Notes under the pieces: model-generated
What the model saw: only the letters and a program-made list of their open reading frames with translations
What the model was told of the DNA's origin: nothing
The model's database searches: none
Part shown: one piece after another, positions 34,744-43,597 of the stretch
Numbering within the stretch: position 1 is the first letter of the stretch
Layout of the letters: the number at the start of each line of letters is the position of its first letter
NCBI GenBank assembly: GCA_965248605.1
Contig: CBDFJV010000007.1
Location: forward strand, 2,666,001 to 2,730,000
From: CAUZJF01 sp965248605
GTDB lineage: Bacteria > Chloroflexota > Dehalococcoidia > Lucifugimonadales > CAUZJF01
Length of the DNA stretch: 64,000 nt
Direction of reading: 5' to 3'
Program-made: the position numbers and the translations under genes

Positions 34744-37700
34744 AGAAGGAAGCGTCGGTATTGCCGTACCGAATGATCGCGGCAGTATAACGATCAGGGA
34801 CGACGAGCCAGCGGCGAAGGCAGTAACCATAACCAGCGAGGGCGACGCGGTGCACGGCGACCGGTACTTCGTCGTAGTTGCGGCCTCGACCTCGACGGCG
34901 CTCGGCCTATCGGACATTTTGACTACAACACAGACGGCCCCGGTACTCGAGACCTTGGTTCCCATAGGACAGGTACCGGAGATCCTGGTCAAGATGCACG
35001 GGTTGGGAGAGGTGCGCTCCAAGGCTGTCACGCACGCATGGCTGACCGATGTACCGCGCGGTCAACCATTTGGGCCGATGGAGCTGACATTCGACCTTGT
35101 CTACGGCACCGGAACCACAACGGTCACCACGACGCTAGACGTAGTCGCTGCTCGGACGAGTCGGAACTTCTTTCTTTTCCCCGGCCCGAACCTCACAGGA
35201 CTCGCGCTGGTCCCCGACGACCCCAGCATCGCAAATCTCATGCAGCAGCCGGTGCTCAACGCTTCCACAGAGTTCGAAACGACATTGGGTAGGCCCGTAA
35301 AGCTAAGCGACGTCATCAAGAGCGTGTCCAGCTATGAGTTCGACCGTGATGGTGGCTGGGTCTCGTTCGACAGTCCAGATCCGTTGAGCGGCGACGTGCC
35401 GGCCGAAGGCGGGCTTATCGAGATGCGACCCCACCAGGGCATGCTGATCGAGACCCGCGAGACAGTGTCCGCTCCAGGCTCCGATCAAGCGGTAGAGGTC
35501 TTCGATTCGGTCGACGTCGCGGGCTTCGACTCGCCGCAACCGGTCCCAATCAAGATGACGGTCCGAGGTTCGTATCTCGGCGATCCCATCAGCGGCTCGT
35601 TTCCGCCGCTAATTCAGGAGCTTCGCGCAGGCTGGAACCTGGTGGCGCCGCATCTTCTACGTGACGCTGCCTTCCACGTAGCGTTTCGAGCGGCACTCCT
35701 CCCGATTCCTTTGGTGTCGCGAGCTTTCGCGTATATTCGTGACGTCGTGGCCGAGCCGGTGCCGGCGACCGGTGAGATCTCTGTGTCGGTCATTTCAAGC
35801 TTTAGCGTCGCCACGTATGCGACCGAGATCGATCCGCGATTCTCGTACTGGCTGCGCGTCCCTGTGGGAACGTCGGGCGGCGGTCCCGTGCTTGCTCCGG
35901 TAGTCCCGGAGTCGATCGACGTGCGGCCGCCCTTGATCACCGAGATTGCCGTTTCCGCCGAGTCGAAACGGGCGACCATCACGTGGAGGACCAACGAGCC
36001 GGCGACGTCTCAGGTGGAGTATGGGGCGACGCCTGCTCTCGGAACGACGCGGGCTCAGGTCGCGAACCTGGTGAACAACCACTCGGTCACCCTGATCGGG
36101 TTGAACGGATCGACTACCTACTATTTTCGGGTGAGCAGTAGGGATTCGAGCGCCAACGAAGCTGTCGAGCCCGACCCGCTGGGCACCTTTACTACGGCCG
36201 AGGCCGATATCACAGCTCCCGTGATTTCGGGCATAGTCGTCTCCCTCAGTTCCACCGAAGCAACAATTACCTGGAACACCGATGAACCATCGACCTCGCA
36301 GGTGACCTATGGAACGACCACTGGTCTCGGCTCGCTGTCGGCGCTGGACGGGACGCCGGCCACGGCCCACTCGATCACCCTTACCGGACTCGCGCGAGGC
36401 ACGACCTACTACTACAAGGTCATGAGCGCAGACTTGGAAGGGAACCTGGCCGTGGAGCCGGTCGCGACAGACTCTTTCGTTGCCGCGGGTTTCTCGGACG
36501 ACTTCGAATCTGGTGACCTGTCCCGGTGGACATCGAGTCTTGCCGAGCCCGGCAACGTTGCCCAGGTAACGACGACGGCGGCCCGTAACGGAAGCTTCGG
36601 ACTATTCGTCGGAACTGCGTCTACGAACGACGACGCCTATCTTCGGAAACAGATCTCCCCGGAGACCGAAATCTACACCAAAGTCAGCGTCAGGCTCGCG
36701 TCCGACGTGTCCCAAGGCGATCATCTGAACTTCGCTGCGGCCGCCACCGGCCCGGACGGTTCAACCGTCGGCTCTCTTACGATCAGAAGGCTACCGGGTG
36801 ATCTGAACAACAACCTCTATACCTTCGCCGCCGGTTCGTTCGTGGACTCCGGGTTCAACTTCGTCCTGGACAACTGGTACTGCGTCGAAACCCAGGTGAG
36901 TGTGAGCCCAACTATCGGCAGGGTACGCGTTTGGGTCGATGGGTTCCTGGAAGTGGACCGCCAGGGGCTCAATACCGGAACGCTCCCGGTCTCATGGCTC
37001 AGGCTGGGCGCTGACGGCGCAACGGTCGACTCGGGTTTCCTGTTCGATGATTTCGAAGCAGACACCGTACAAATCGGGTGTCAGGATACTCCGGAGGCCG
37101 ACAGGACTGCCCCGACGATCTCGGACATAGCGTTTTCTCCGGGCATCGGCGCGGTCACTATCACATGGACGACCGACGAGCCCGCGACGTCCCAGGTTGA
37201 GTTCGGGACAACGGCACTCCTCGGGTCGTTCACCGCGTTGGGTCAGTCCTTCGTCACGTCACACGCCGTCACTCTGACCGGCATCGCGCCGGAGCAGACT
37301 TACTACTACCAGGTGATTAGCAAGGACGACTTCGGCAACGCGGCGACGGCGCCTGATCCGCCGACAACGTTCGAGATCCCAGTACCAAACCCGCTCCAGG
37401 TCCATCTATCCACATCCACGGGAGACCCTTCGACCGAGGTTACCTTCACGTGGAGGACCGGCTCGTCGACCGTCAGCTTCGCCCGGTTCGGCATTGCACC
37501 GAGCGACTACCAGACGACGACACAAAGTCTGGAATACAGCTATCCAGACCTTGTAGCATCGTCGACGGTTGAAGGCATGCAGGTTGCCCAGGTCACAGGC
37601 CTCGTACCAGACACGCGTTACTACTACCAGGTCGGTAGCGACACAGATGGTTGGAGCACGGAGTACAGTTTCAAGACCGCCCTTCCCAAGGGGAACACGA

Positions 37701-38662
37701 GCACGTTCAGTTTCATCGCCTACGCCGACCATGGTACAGAGGAGCAAGGCGTGGCACGCCGGCCAAGGGCTGTAGCGGCCGCTATTGAGGCCACGGACCC
37801 AGACCTCGTTTTACTCGCCGGAGATGTCTACTATTGCGACGACCAGGTATGCGTCGACATCTACTTCGGCGAAGTGCTCGCCGACGTAGCCAGTCAGGCC
37901 TACTTCATGACGGCTGCCGGCAACCACGAGTACTTCCAACCGGACGATCTGATCACCTACACGTCTCGGTTCAACTATCCCGGCAGACCGCCAGGGGAGA
38001 TATGCGTGATCACCGGCACCAGATGTCCCAGGAATGAGGTGCCTGAGCTCTGGTACTCCTTCGATTGGGGCAACGTCCACTTCATCTCGATAAACACCGG
38101 TGTCGACCATGGGAAGCCGTTCTCGGGCAGCGAAGAGATCAAACCCGGTGAGGCCCAATACGAGTGGTTCAAGGCAGACCTGGAAGCCGCCAGCGCCGAT
38201 CCGGATATAGACTGGACCGTAGTCTACGCTCACTACAATTTGTACAACTGGGGCAAAGATCCGAGCCACTCGAGCGACGACGAAGCCCGGGCCGTCTTCG
38301 AGCCTCTTGTGCAACAAAACGGCGTCGACGTCTGGCTGGCCGGACATCAGCACAGCTATGAGCGGACCTTGCCGGTGGGGAACAGCGGTGCTTCTGTGGA
38401 TACAGCTAGCTGCGGGACCGATCCGTACTCCACTTGCACCAACCCCCTCTACCCGATCTACTTTACCGTCGGGATGGGGGGACGGAGCCTGTACGACGAG
38501 GCTTCCACATGCGGCGGGCCCGCCAACTGCGACACCTGGAGCGTGGTGAAGACGTTGGGTTCGTTCGGGTTCACGGAGTTCACGGTCAACGACCAGACAA
38601 TGTCGATGGAGTTCATCGACGTGGACGGCAACGTTTTGGACCAGGTCACGATCGTGAAGTGA
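34730..38662 (+). CDS. Secreted multi-domain metallophosphatase (purple-acid-phosphatase-like), N-terminus lost to IS
   Basis: 1,310 residues in frame from a GTG that belongs to the IS inverted repeat; authentic coding starts at about 34744 (EGSVGIAVPNDRGSITIRDD). The first 370 residues are beta-rich with no named domain. Then come Ig/FN3-like repeats with ITWRTNEPATSQVEYG-type strands (three copies), a LamG-like module (DDFESGDLSRW), the purple-acid-phosphatase N-terminal Ig (GLVPDTRYYYQVGS) and the catalytic domain: LLAGDVYYCDDQ, AAGNHEYFQPDD, VVYAHYNLYNWG, LAGHQHSYERT. These are the expected metal ligands. It is the close paralogue of the metallophosphatase part of the disrupted giant gene. 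The signal peptide is missing, so export is doubtful. Confidence 0.82.
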   Translation: MDSGLEGSVGIAVPNDRGSITIRDDEPAAKAVTITSEGDAVHGDRYFVVVAASTSTALGLSDILTTTQTAPVLETLVPIGQVPEILVKMHGLGEVRSKAVTHAWLTDVPRGQPFGPMELTFDLVYGTGTTTVTTTLDVVAARTSRNFFLFPGPNLTGLALVPDDPSIANLMQQPVLNASTEFETTLGRPVKLSDVIKSVSSYEFDRDGGWVSFDSPDPLSGDVPAEGGLIEMRPHQGMLIETRETVSAPGSDQAVEVFDSVDVAGFDSPQPVPIKMTVRGSYLGDPISGSFPPLIQELRAGWNLVAPHLLRDAAFHVAFRAALLPIPLVSRAFAYIRDVVAEPVPATGEISVSVISSFSVATYATEIDPRFSYWLRVPVGTSGGGPVLAPVVPESIDVRPPLITEIAVSAESKRATITWRTNEPATSQVEYGATPALGTTRAQVANLVNNHSVTLIGLNGSTTYYFRVSSRDSSANEAVEPDPLGTFTTAEADITAPVISGIVVSLSSTEATITWNTDEPSTSQVTYGTTTGLGSLSALDGTPATAHSITLTGLARGTTYYYKVMSADLEGNLAVEPVATDSFVAAGFSDDFESGDLSRWTSSLAEPGNVAQVTTTAARNGSFGLFVGTASTNDDAYLRKQISPETEIYTKVSVRLASDVSQGDHLNFAAAATGPDGSTVGSLTIRRLPGDLNNNLYTFAAGSFVDSGFNFVLDNWYCVETQVSVSPTIGRVRVWVDGFLEVDRQGLNTGTLPVSWLRLGADGATVDSGFLFDDFEADTVQIGCQDTPEADRTAPTISDIAFSPGIGAVTITWTTDEPATSQVEFGTTALLGSFTALGQSFVTSHAVTLTGIAPEQTYYYQVISKDDFGNAATAPDPPTTFEIPVPNPLQVHLSTSTGDPSTEVTFTWRTGSSTVSFARFGIAPSDYQTTTQSLEYSYPDLVASSTVEGMQVAQVTGLVPDTRYYYQVGSDTDGWSTEYSFKTALPKGNTSTFSFIAYADHGTEEQGVARRPRAVAAAIEATDPDLVLLAGDVYYCDDQVCVDIYFGEVLADVASQAYFMTAAGNHEYFQPDDLITYTSRFNYPGRPPGEICVITGTRCPRNEVPELWYSFDWGNVHFISINTGVDHGKPFSGSEEIKPGEAQYEWFKADLEAASADPDIDWTVVYAHYNLYNWGKDPSHSSDDEARAVFEPLVQQNGVDVWLAGHQHSYERTLPVGNSGASVDTASCGTDPYSTCTNPLYPIYFTVGMGGRSLYDEASTCGGPANCDTWSVVKTLGSFGFTEFTVNDQTMSMEFIDVDGNVLDQVTIVK

Positions 38663-38741
38663 GGCAGCAGACGACGCGATTCGTCGTACAGCTTGGGCGT
38701 TCGGGCGGATGTCTCTGCGTTAGACACTGAGAGGAGACGTG

Positions 38742-39692
38742 ATGGAGTATCGAGTCCTTGGAAAGACGGGCCTGAAGGTATCGGTTGTTGGTATGGGGTG
38801 TCGCCAGTTTGGTGGCGTAGTCGACGGCCGCGGCTGGACCCGGACCAACGACAAAGAGTCGATCGCGACAATCCACCATGCCGAATCGTTGGGGGTGAAC
38901 CTGCTCGACACAGCAACCACCTATGGCAGCGGCCACAGCGAAGAGGTCATGGGTGAGGCGTTGAAAGACCGGCGAGACCGGTTCGTCGTGGCTACCAAGG
39001 TCAAGCAGCCGTTTCTGGAAAACGACTGGGACGAACCGCGTGTCTTACAGGGGATCGTCGACGAGTGCGAGGCCAGCCTCCGGCGGCTGCAGACCGATTA
39101 CATCGACGTCTACCAGATGCACGCCCATCCACGTGAAGACATGTTTGCGGGCGTGATGAACACGATGATGCGGCTCAAGAATGATGGCAAGGTCCGTTGG
39201 ATAGGCATCTCTACCGGCGATACCGATGTTATCCGCAAGCTGCTTGGGCTCGGTGATCTGGCGACGCTGCAGGTCGGTTACAGCCTGGCGAGTCAGGGTG
39301 AGGGTGACGCCCTCCAGCTTGCCAAGAAGGAGAACCTTGGGACCTTGATTCGTAGCCCCCTTGCCATGGGGGTTCTGTCAGGCAAGTACTTCAACACGGC
39401 GCCGCAGCTCGATCCCGAAGACATGCGGAGGGACTACTTCGCTTCTGAGAAGATGGTCGGGGCCTTCGAGAAACTATCTGAGCTGCGGGTTCTCACTAAG
39501 GGCGGCAAGAGAACGATGGTACAGGCGGCGTTGCGCTTCGTCATCGACACGGAAGGCGTCACTTCGGTGATTCCGGGAACCAACGACCGCACGCAGCTCG
39601 AGGTCAACGCCGGGACGGCCGATGTGCCGCCGCTTACCGCCGACGAGCGTGCACGGGCGTTGGCGATCGTGGGCGCGTCCGGGATGAGGTAG
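38742..39692 (+). CDS. Aldo/keto reductase
   Basis: 316 residues from ATG 38742 (GAGGAG just upstream; GTG 38739 adds one residue). Family AKR with the catalytic tetrad visible: Asp56 and Tyr61 in LLDTATTYGSGHSE, Lys86 in VATKVKQP, His127 in VYQMHAHP. The C-terminal cofactor segment VIPGTNDRTQLEVN fits NADP(H) binding. It reduces carbonyls of sugars or small aldehydes; the substrate cannot be told. It follows the phosphatase gene by about 80 bases. Confidence 0.9.
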   Translation: MEYRVLGKTGLKVSVVGMGCRQFGGVVDGRGWTRTNDKESIATIHHAESLGVNLLDTATTYGSGHSEEVMGEALKDRRDRFVVATKVKQPFLENDWDEPRVLQGIVDECEASLRRLQTDYIDVYQMHAHPREDMFAGVMNTMMRLKNDGKVRWIGISTGDTDVIRKLLGLGDLATLQVGYSLASQGEGDALQLAKKENLGTLIRSPLAMGVLSGKYFNTAPQLDPEDMRRDYFASEKMVGAFEKLSELRVLTKGGKRTMVQAALRFVIDTEGVTSVIPGTNDRTQLEVNAGTADVPPLTADERARALAIVGASGMR

Positions 39693-39758
39693 ACCCCTCG
39701 CTGACTCTCCCGGTCGAACGCCAGGGAGAAGAGAGGATCGTCCCTCTCGCTCAGGCGG

Positions 39759-41246
39759 TTATCCGTCACCGCCCGACAGAGCCGGTGCCGGTTGAGGTTC
39801 GAGGGGCACCGGCTTCTGGAAGTAGACCAGCAGCGTGCCGAAAAGCAACGTCCCCACGACGACCATTGTCGACAGCTTGAAGCCGTCGAAAAAGAAGCCG
39901 CTCGACACCTCGAAGGGCAGCCGTTCGATGCCGGCAGGGATCGCGATTCCCAACGCCGCGGCGGCGGCCATCGCGCCCAGTGCGTGCCCCAGCTCTCGTG
40001 AGGTCTCCAGCATCCCGGACGCGACGCCCCGGTGCTCGAGGGGCAACGAGTTCATCACCGTCGCGTTGTTGATCGGGTTAAACATGTTCGTGCCAATTGA
40101 AATCGGGATCATGATGAAAGGCAGCACCCAGAAAGAGACCTGAGCCGCCGACTGACCGAGGATGATAAATCCTCCCGCGATAAGCAGCATGCACCATAAT
40201 CGCAGGTACCTCGGCCGGTACTTGTCGTATATCCATCCGGCGATCATAGGAATGAAGAGTCCCAGGGCCTGGCCCGGCAAGAGGACCACGGTCACGAAAA
40301 TGGGGGACAGACCGAACCCCTCTTCGACTACGATCGGTATCAGTGTCATTGTGCCCAACATCGAGCCGTGGTACACGACGTTGGAGGCCAGGGAAAGCGA
40401 AAATGTCGTCTCCCGGAAGTGTCTCAAGTCGACGACGGGATTCGAGATGCGGCGCTCGACCACGATGAAGGCCCCAACCAGCAAGAGGAACAGGAAGTGC
40501 ATCGGGACGTGGTAGCCGATGGCGTCCGAGGATGTGTACGACTCCTCACCCCTGTGGAGGTGGCTGCCCGAGAGTATGAACACCACGGCTGCGACGAATA
40601 GTAGGAGTGCACCTGTCCAGTCGATGGGACCCGACGCGCCCGCGGCTTCCGGCTGTCGCTTCTGCCGAAGCAGCGGGATTGTGACGAGTAAGGAAATCAT
40701 ACCCAGCGGCACGAACGACACGAAGAGCAGCCGCCAGCTGAAGAAATGCAGGAACGCCCCGAAGACGGCGAGTCCGATCAGCGTCCCGAACCGCGCGCCG
40801 ATAATGGGGACGGCGAAGGCGCGACCCCTCTCTTCTGGCGGGAACGCGACGGCCAGGATGGCATTCGCGTTCCCCATGATCATGGCCGACCCGACGCCTG
40901 TGATCCCCCTGAGCACCACGAGGTGCCAGAGCTCCTGCGAGACCGCTAGGAGGACCGCGCCGACGCTGGCGATCACGATTCCGACGAAGAAAATCCTGGC
41001 GTGGCCGTACCGATCGCCGAGGCGGGCCATCAGGAGTACCAGGCTCCCGATCATCAGCAGGTAGATGATTACGAGCCACGCCGCGTCCTCGATGCCGGTC
41101 TCGAAGTGCTCCGCTAGACTGGGCAACGCGAGCGCTATCGGCAGGCTCGAGAGCTGGACCATCATGTACGCGGCCGTCAGCGCCACCATCACCTCTCGGC
41201 GCTGACGGGTCACCAACAGCGGCTTTACCACGCCTAAGACGGCCAT
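39759..41246 (-). CDS. MFS transporter of the drug:H+ antiporter DHA2 type
   Basis: About 495 residues from ATG 41246 (MAVLGVVKPLLVTRQRREVM, GAGAG upstream); a longer frame to 41318 is possible. The sequence holds many membrane helices, apparently 14 (ALTAAYMMVQLSSLPIALAL; SLVLLMARLGDRYGHARIFF with the loop motif; motif C region GITGVGSAMIMGNANAILAV). The DHA2 (EmrB/QacA) group exports drugs or metabolites. It is monocistronic and convergent with the aldo/keto reductase. Confidence 0.87.
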   Translation of the reverse strand: MAVLGVVKPLLVTRQRREVMVALTAAYMMVQLSSLPIALALPSLAEHFETGIEDAAWLVIIYLLMIGSLVLLMARLGDRYGHARIFFVGIVIASVGAVLLAVSQELWHLVVLRGITGVGSAMIMGNANAILAVAFPPEERGRAFAVPIIGARFGTLIGLAVFGAFLHFFSWRLLFVSFVPLGMISLLVTIPLLRQKRQPEAAGASGPIDWTGALLLFVAAVVFILSGSHLHRGEESYTSSDAIGYHVPMHFLFLLLVGAFIVVERRISNPVVDLRHFRETTFSLSLASNVVYHGSMLGTMTLIPIVVEEGFGLSPIFVTVVLLPGQALGLFIPMIAGWIYDKYRPRYLRLWCMLLIAGGFIILGQSAAQVSFWVLPFIMIPISIGTNMFNPINNATVMNSLPLEHRGVASGMLETSRELGHALGAMAAAAALGIAIPAGIERLPFEVSSGFFFDGFKLSTMVVVGTLLFGTLLVYFQKPVPLEPQPAPALSGGDG

Positions 41247-41491
41247 TCGTTGCTCTCGGCTAGGTCGATCTAAGTCCAATGGTACTACAGGCCACTGACG
41301 ACGGAGACCTAGCCGCAACCAAACCGTTCCCGGAGCCCTGATTGGACCCCCGGGCGAATGCGGAGCGGTGTCTTGCTTCTTCTCCCGTTTCTGGGAGAAG
41401 ATTGAGATGAGGGCTCTTCACGATTCCACGGTTACGGTCGTGCTCCCGCGAGAGAGAACGAAAACGAGGACACATTCGGAGCGAACTCACC

Positions 41492-41797
41492 ATGACAACC
41501 GAGAAACTCAGCCCAGTCCATCCAGGCGAGGTACTGCTGGAGGAGTTCCTGGAGCCGATGGAACTTAGCCAGAACCGGCTGGCGATTGAGATCGGCGTGC
41601 ACCCGCGGAGGATCAACGAAATCGTGCATCGGAAAAGGAGCGTCACTGCCAACACCGCGCTCCGGCTGGCCCGCTATTTCGGAACGTCGCCGAGATTCTG
41701 GCTCGGTCTGCAGGCCGACTACGACCTGGACGTAGCGACTGACGAAATGGGCGACCGGCTCGAGCGAGAGGTCAGGACCTACGCCCCGGATAGCTAG
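41492..41797 (+). CDS. HigA/VapI-family HTH protein (antitoxin-like)
   Basis: 101 residues. HTH_XRE of the HigA type: HPGEVLLEEFLEPMELSQNR and LAIEIGVHPRRINEIVHRKR followed by TANTALRLARYFGTSPRFWL. HigA normally binds DNA and neutralises the HigB RNase encoded just upstream. No HigB-like frame is found in 41319-41491; that gap contains only a TTCTCCCGTTTCTGGGAGAA hairpin. Instead a PD-(D/E)XK nuclease gene follows after 19 bases. It may regulate or restrain that nuclease, or be an orphan. Confidence 0.85.
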   Translation: MTTEKLSPVHPGEVLLEEFLEPMELSQNRLAIEIGVHPRRINEIVHRKRSVTANTALRLARYFGTSPRFWLGLQADYDLDVATDEMGDRLEREVRTYAPDS

Positions 41798-41816
41798 TGA
41801 CTGGGAGACGGTAGAA

Positions 41817-42776
41817 ATGCCATACGAGAGAACTGAATACCCATCCTGGTCGTGGTCGCACAGCCGACGCGAGATGTTCCAGGAGTGTCCCAGGAAGTAC
41901 TACTACCAGTACTACGCGTCTCACAACGGCTGGGAAGACGAAGCCCCGGAATCTGCGAGATCAGCCTACCGACTCAAGCAGCTGACCAGCCTGCCACTCG
42001 AGATCGGGGGAGCGGTGCACGCCGCCGCCGCGTTCGCGATACAAAGCGCCCGTTCCGGGGGCGACGTCCCGTCCCTCGATACCCTCCGCACTCAGGTCCG
42101 TAATACCCTCAACAGGGCGTACACCGAGTCCAAAGACCGAGCCGAATGGGAACGGTGGCCCAATCGCCGAAAGATGTTCCACGAGTTCTACTACGACACC
42201 GGGCTGTCGGATACGGCCATCGACGAATCCAAGCAACGAATAGAGGCCTGTCTGACAAACCTGGTTGCTTCGGAGAGTTACAGAGAGGCGATTGCCGCGC
42301 CGTTTGTTGAGGTGAAGGAGGTTGAGAACTTCGTCACCTTTGACTTGGAGGGCACGCCAATCCATGGCGTACCTGACCTGTTGTACCGGCTCGGCGACGA
42401 CACATGGACGGTCACGGACTGGAAATCCGGGCGAGAAAGTAGGGACCCGGACCAACTGGACCAACTGGCCGTATATGCCCTCTACCTCAGAGATCGCCAC
42501 AACGTCGAATCTTCCAACATGAGAGCACGGATAGAGTGGCTAGAATCTGGCAACGCCACTGATCATACGTTCTCGGACGGCGATCTCGATGCCTCTCGGA
42601 GTCAGGTTCTCGACAGCATCGCCCTGATGCGCAAGTACTTGACGGACCCAACGGCTAACAGCCCAAGAGACCAGGCAGCTTTCCCGCTCAGAGACGACCT
42701 ATCGATGTGTCGATACTGCAAGTTCTACGAACTCGATCAAGCCGACATCGCTTTGCAATCACCCGGGCCCTTTTAG
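41817..42776 (+). CDS. PD-(D/E)XK nuclease family protein (RecB/Cas4-like)
   Basis: 319 residues. The N-terminal WSHSRREMFQECPRKYYYQY is the start of RecB-type nuclease domains. Active-site motifs: HGVPDLLYRL (Asp), VTDWKSG (Asp-x-Lys) and QLAVYALYLRD (QxxxY). Cys residues in QECP and MCRYC resemble the Fe-S ligands of Cas4/AddB nucleases, but the fourth ligand is not seen after CRYCKFYELD, so the cluster may be incomplete. Preceded by GGGAGA at a good distance; cotranscribed with the HigA-like gene. Possible roles are DNA repair or defence; no helicase or Cas gene is adjacent. Confidence 0.85.
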   Translation: MPYERTEYPSWSWSHSRREMFQECPRKYYYQYYASHNGWEDEAPESARSAYRLKQLTSLPLEIGGAVHAAAAFAIQSARSGGDVPSLDTLRTQVRNTLNRAYTESKDRAEWERWPNRRKMFHEFYYDTGLSDTAIDESKQRIEACLTNLVASESYREAIAAPFVEVKEVENFVTFDLEGTPIHGVPDLLYRLGDDTWTVTDWKSGRESRDPDQLDQLAVYALYLRDRHNVESSNMRARIEWLESGNATDHTFSDGDLDASRSQVLDSIALMRKYLTDPTANSPRDQAAFPLRDDLSMCRYCKFYELDQADIALQSPGPF

Positions 42777-42807
42777 ACCTGTATCCGATGCGCGACCTCC
42801 CGGTCTG

Positions 42808-43395
42808 TTACGGGCTCGCTGGCTTGATCTCGAACTCGTCGATCGAGAACCGGCCCCTCGGCTCCTGCCCGAACCCGACGAACGAGAATCCGTAGCTCTC
42901 TGCGCTGGCGAGGACGTTGTCCAGGGGTAGCGGCTTCGCCGGGTCCCGCGACCAGCTCAGGCGCCAATTGGAGTCGTCGTTGGCAAGCGTGAACCTGTTG
43001 GGCTCCGACGACCACGCTCCGTCAGCAATGGTCAAGGGGTTGCCATCGAAGTGCCATCGGCAGTGCACGGAGTGTACCCAGAAGTAGCACTTTGCCCCGT
43101 CGAGCTGGAGACCGTCGCCGCGTAGGTAGACCGATACTTCGGCGTCGCGGAGGTCGATGGGGTCGAGTCCACTCCAGTTGCGGTACACGAGCAGGGGTAG
43201 AACCGATGTCGGGCTCTCCGGCGTGTCCGCACTCCAACGGCTGTGGTCAGCCCAGATATGGCCCGAGTCGCCGACGCCGCCGGACGCCGCTTGCGTCGCC
43301 AGCACGAAGATGTTGGGCCCGCCCGCGACGATGCTCCAGTGGTAGTCGTAAGAACACCAGCCCTCAGGGCTTTTGTCGAAGCTGTTTTTGATCAT
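42808..43395 (-). CDS. Hypothetical beta-rich protein
   Basis: 195 residues starting MIKNSFDKSPEGWCSYDYHW with AAGGAG upstream. The pattern of Trp-rich strands (HIWADHSRWSAD, WVHSVHCRWHFDG, GRFSIDEFEIKP) suggests a jelly-roll, laminin-G or carbohydrate-binding fold. No signal peptide. No family is recognised. It is convergent with the nuclease gene, and the upstream gap of about 200 bases holds a REP palindrome. Confidence 0.7.
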   Translation of the reverse strand: MIKNSFDKSPEGWCSYDYHWSIVAGGPNIFVLATQAASGGVGDSGHIWADHSRWSADTPESPTSVLPLLVYRNWSGLDPIDLRDAEVSVYLRGDGLQLDGAKCYFWVHSVHCRWHFDGNPLTIADGAWSSEPNRFTLANDDSNWRLSWSRDPAKPLPLDNVLASAESYGFSFVGFGQEPRGRFSIDEFEIKPASP

Positions 43396-43452
43396 TTGGC
43401 TTCTCCTTGTTTGCGGTTAGATTGGGATCGCGCTCTGGGTGGGGCGTGAAGC

Positions 43453-43472
43453 GGGCGTACAGCAGTACGCCC
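43453..43472. repeat. REP-like palindrome
   Basis: GGGCGTAC-AGCA-GTACGCCC followed by CCTAC lies between divergent genes. The CCCCTAC edge is shared with the palindromes at 16525 and 18915. Confidence 0.65.
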
Positions 43473-43597
43473 CTACTAAGACAGGCCCTTGACTTCGGAC
43501 CAGAACGTGAGCGGCCACATTATAGTCTCTACAAGCGACGCTGACCGGTCGTGGTAGACTCTTAGCCAGCGTTGATCCCTACCTTCAGGAGCAGGCC

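Noticed and set aside
41319..41491. Search for a HigB toxin gene
   Set aside because: No frame of HigB length or motif exists in this gap on either strand.
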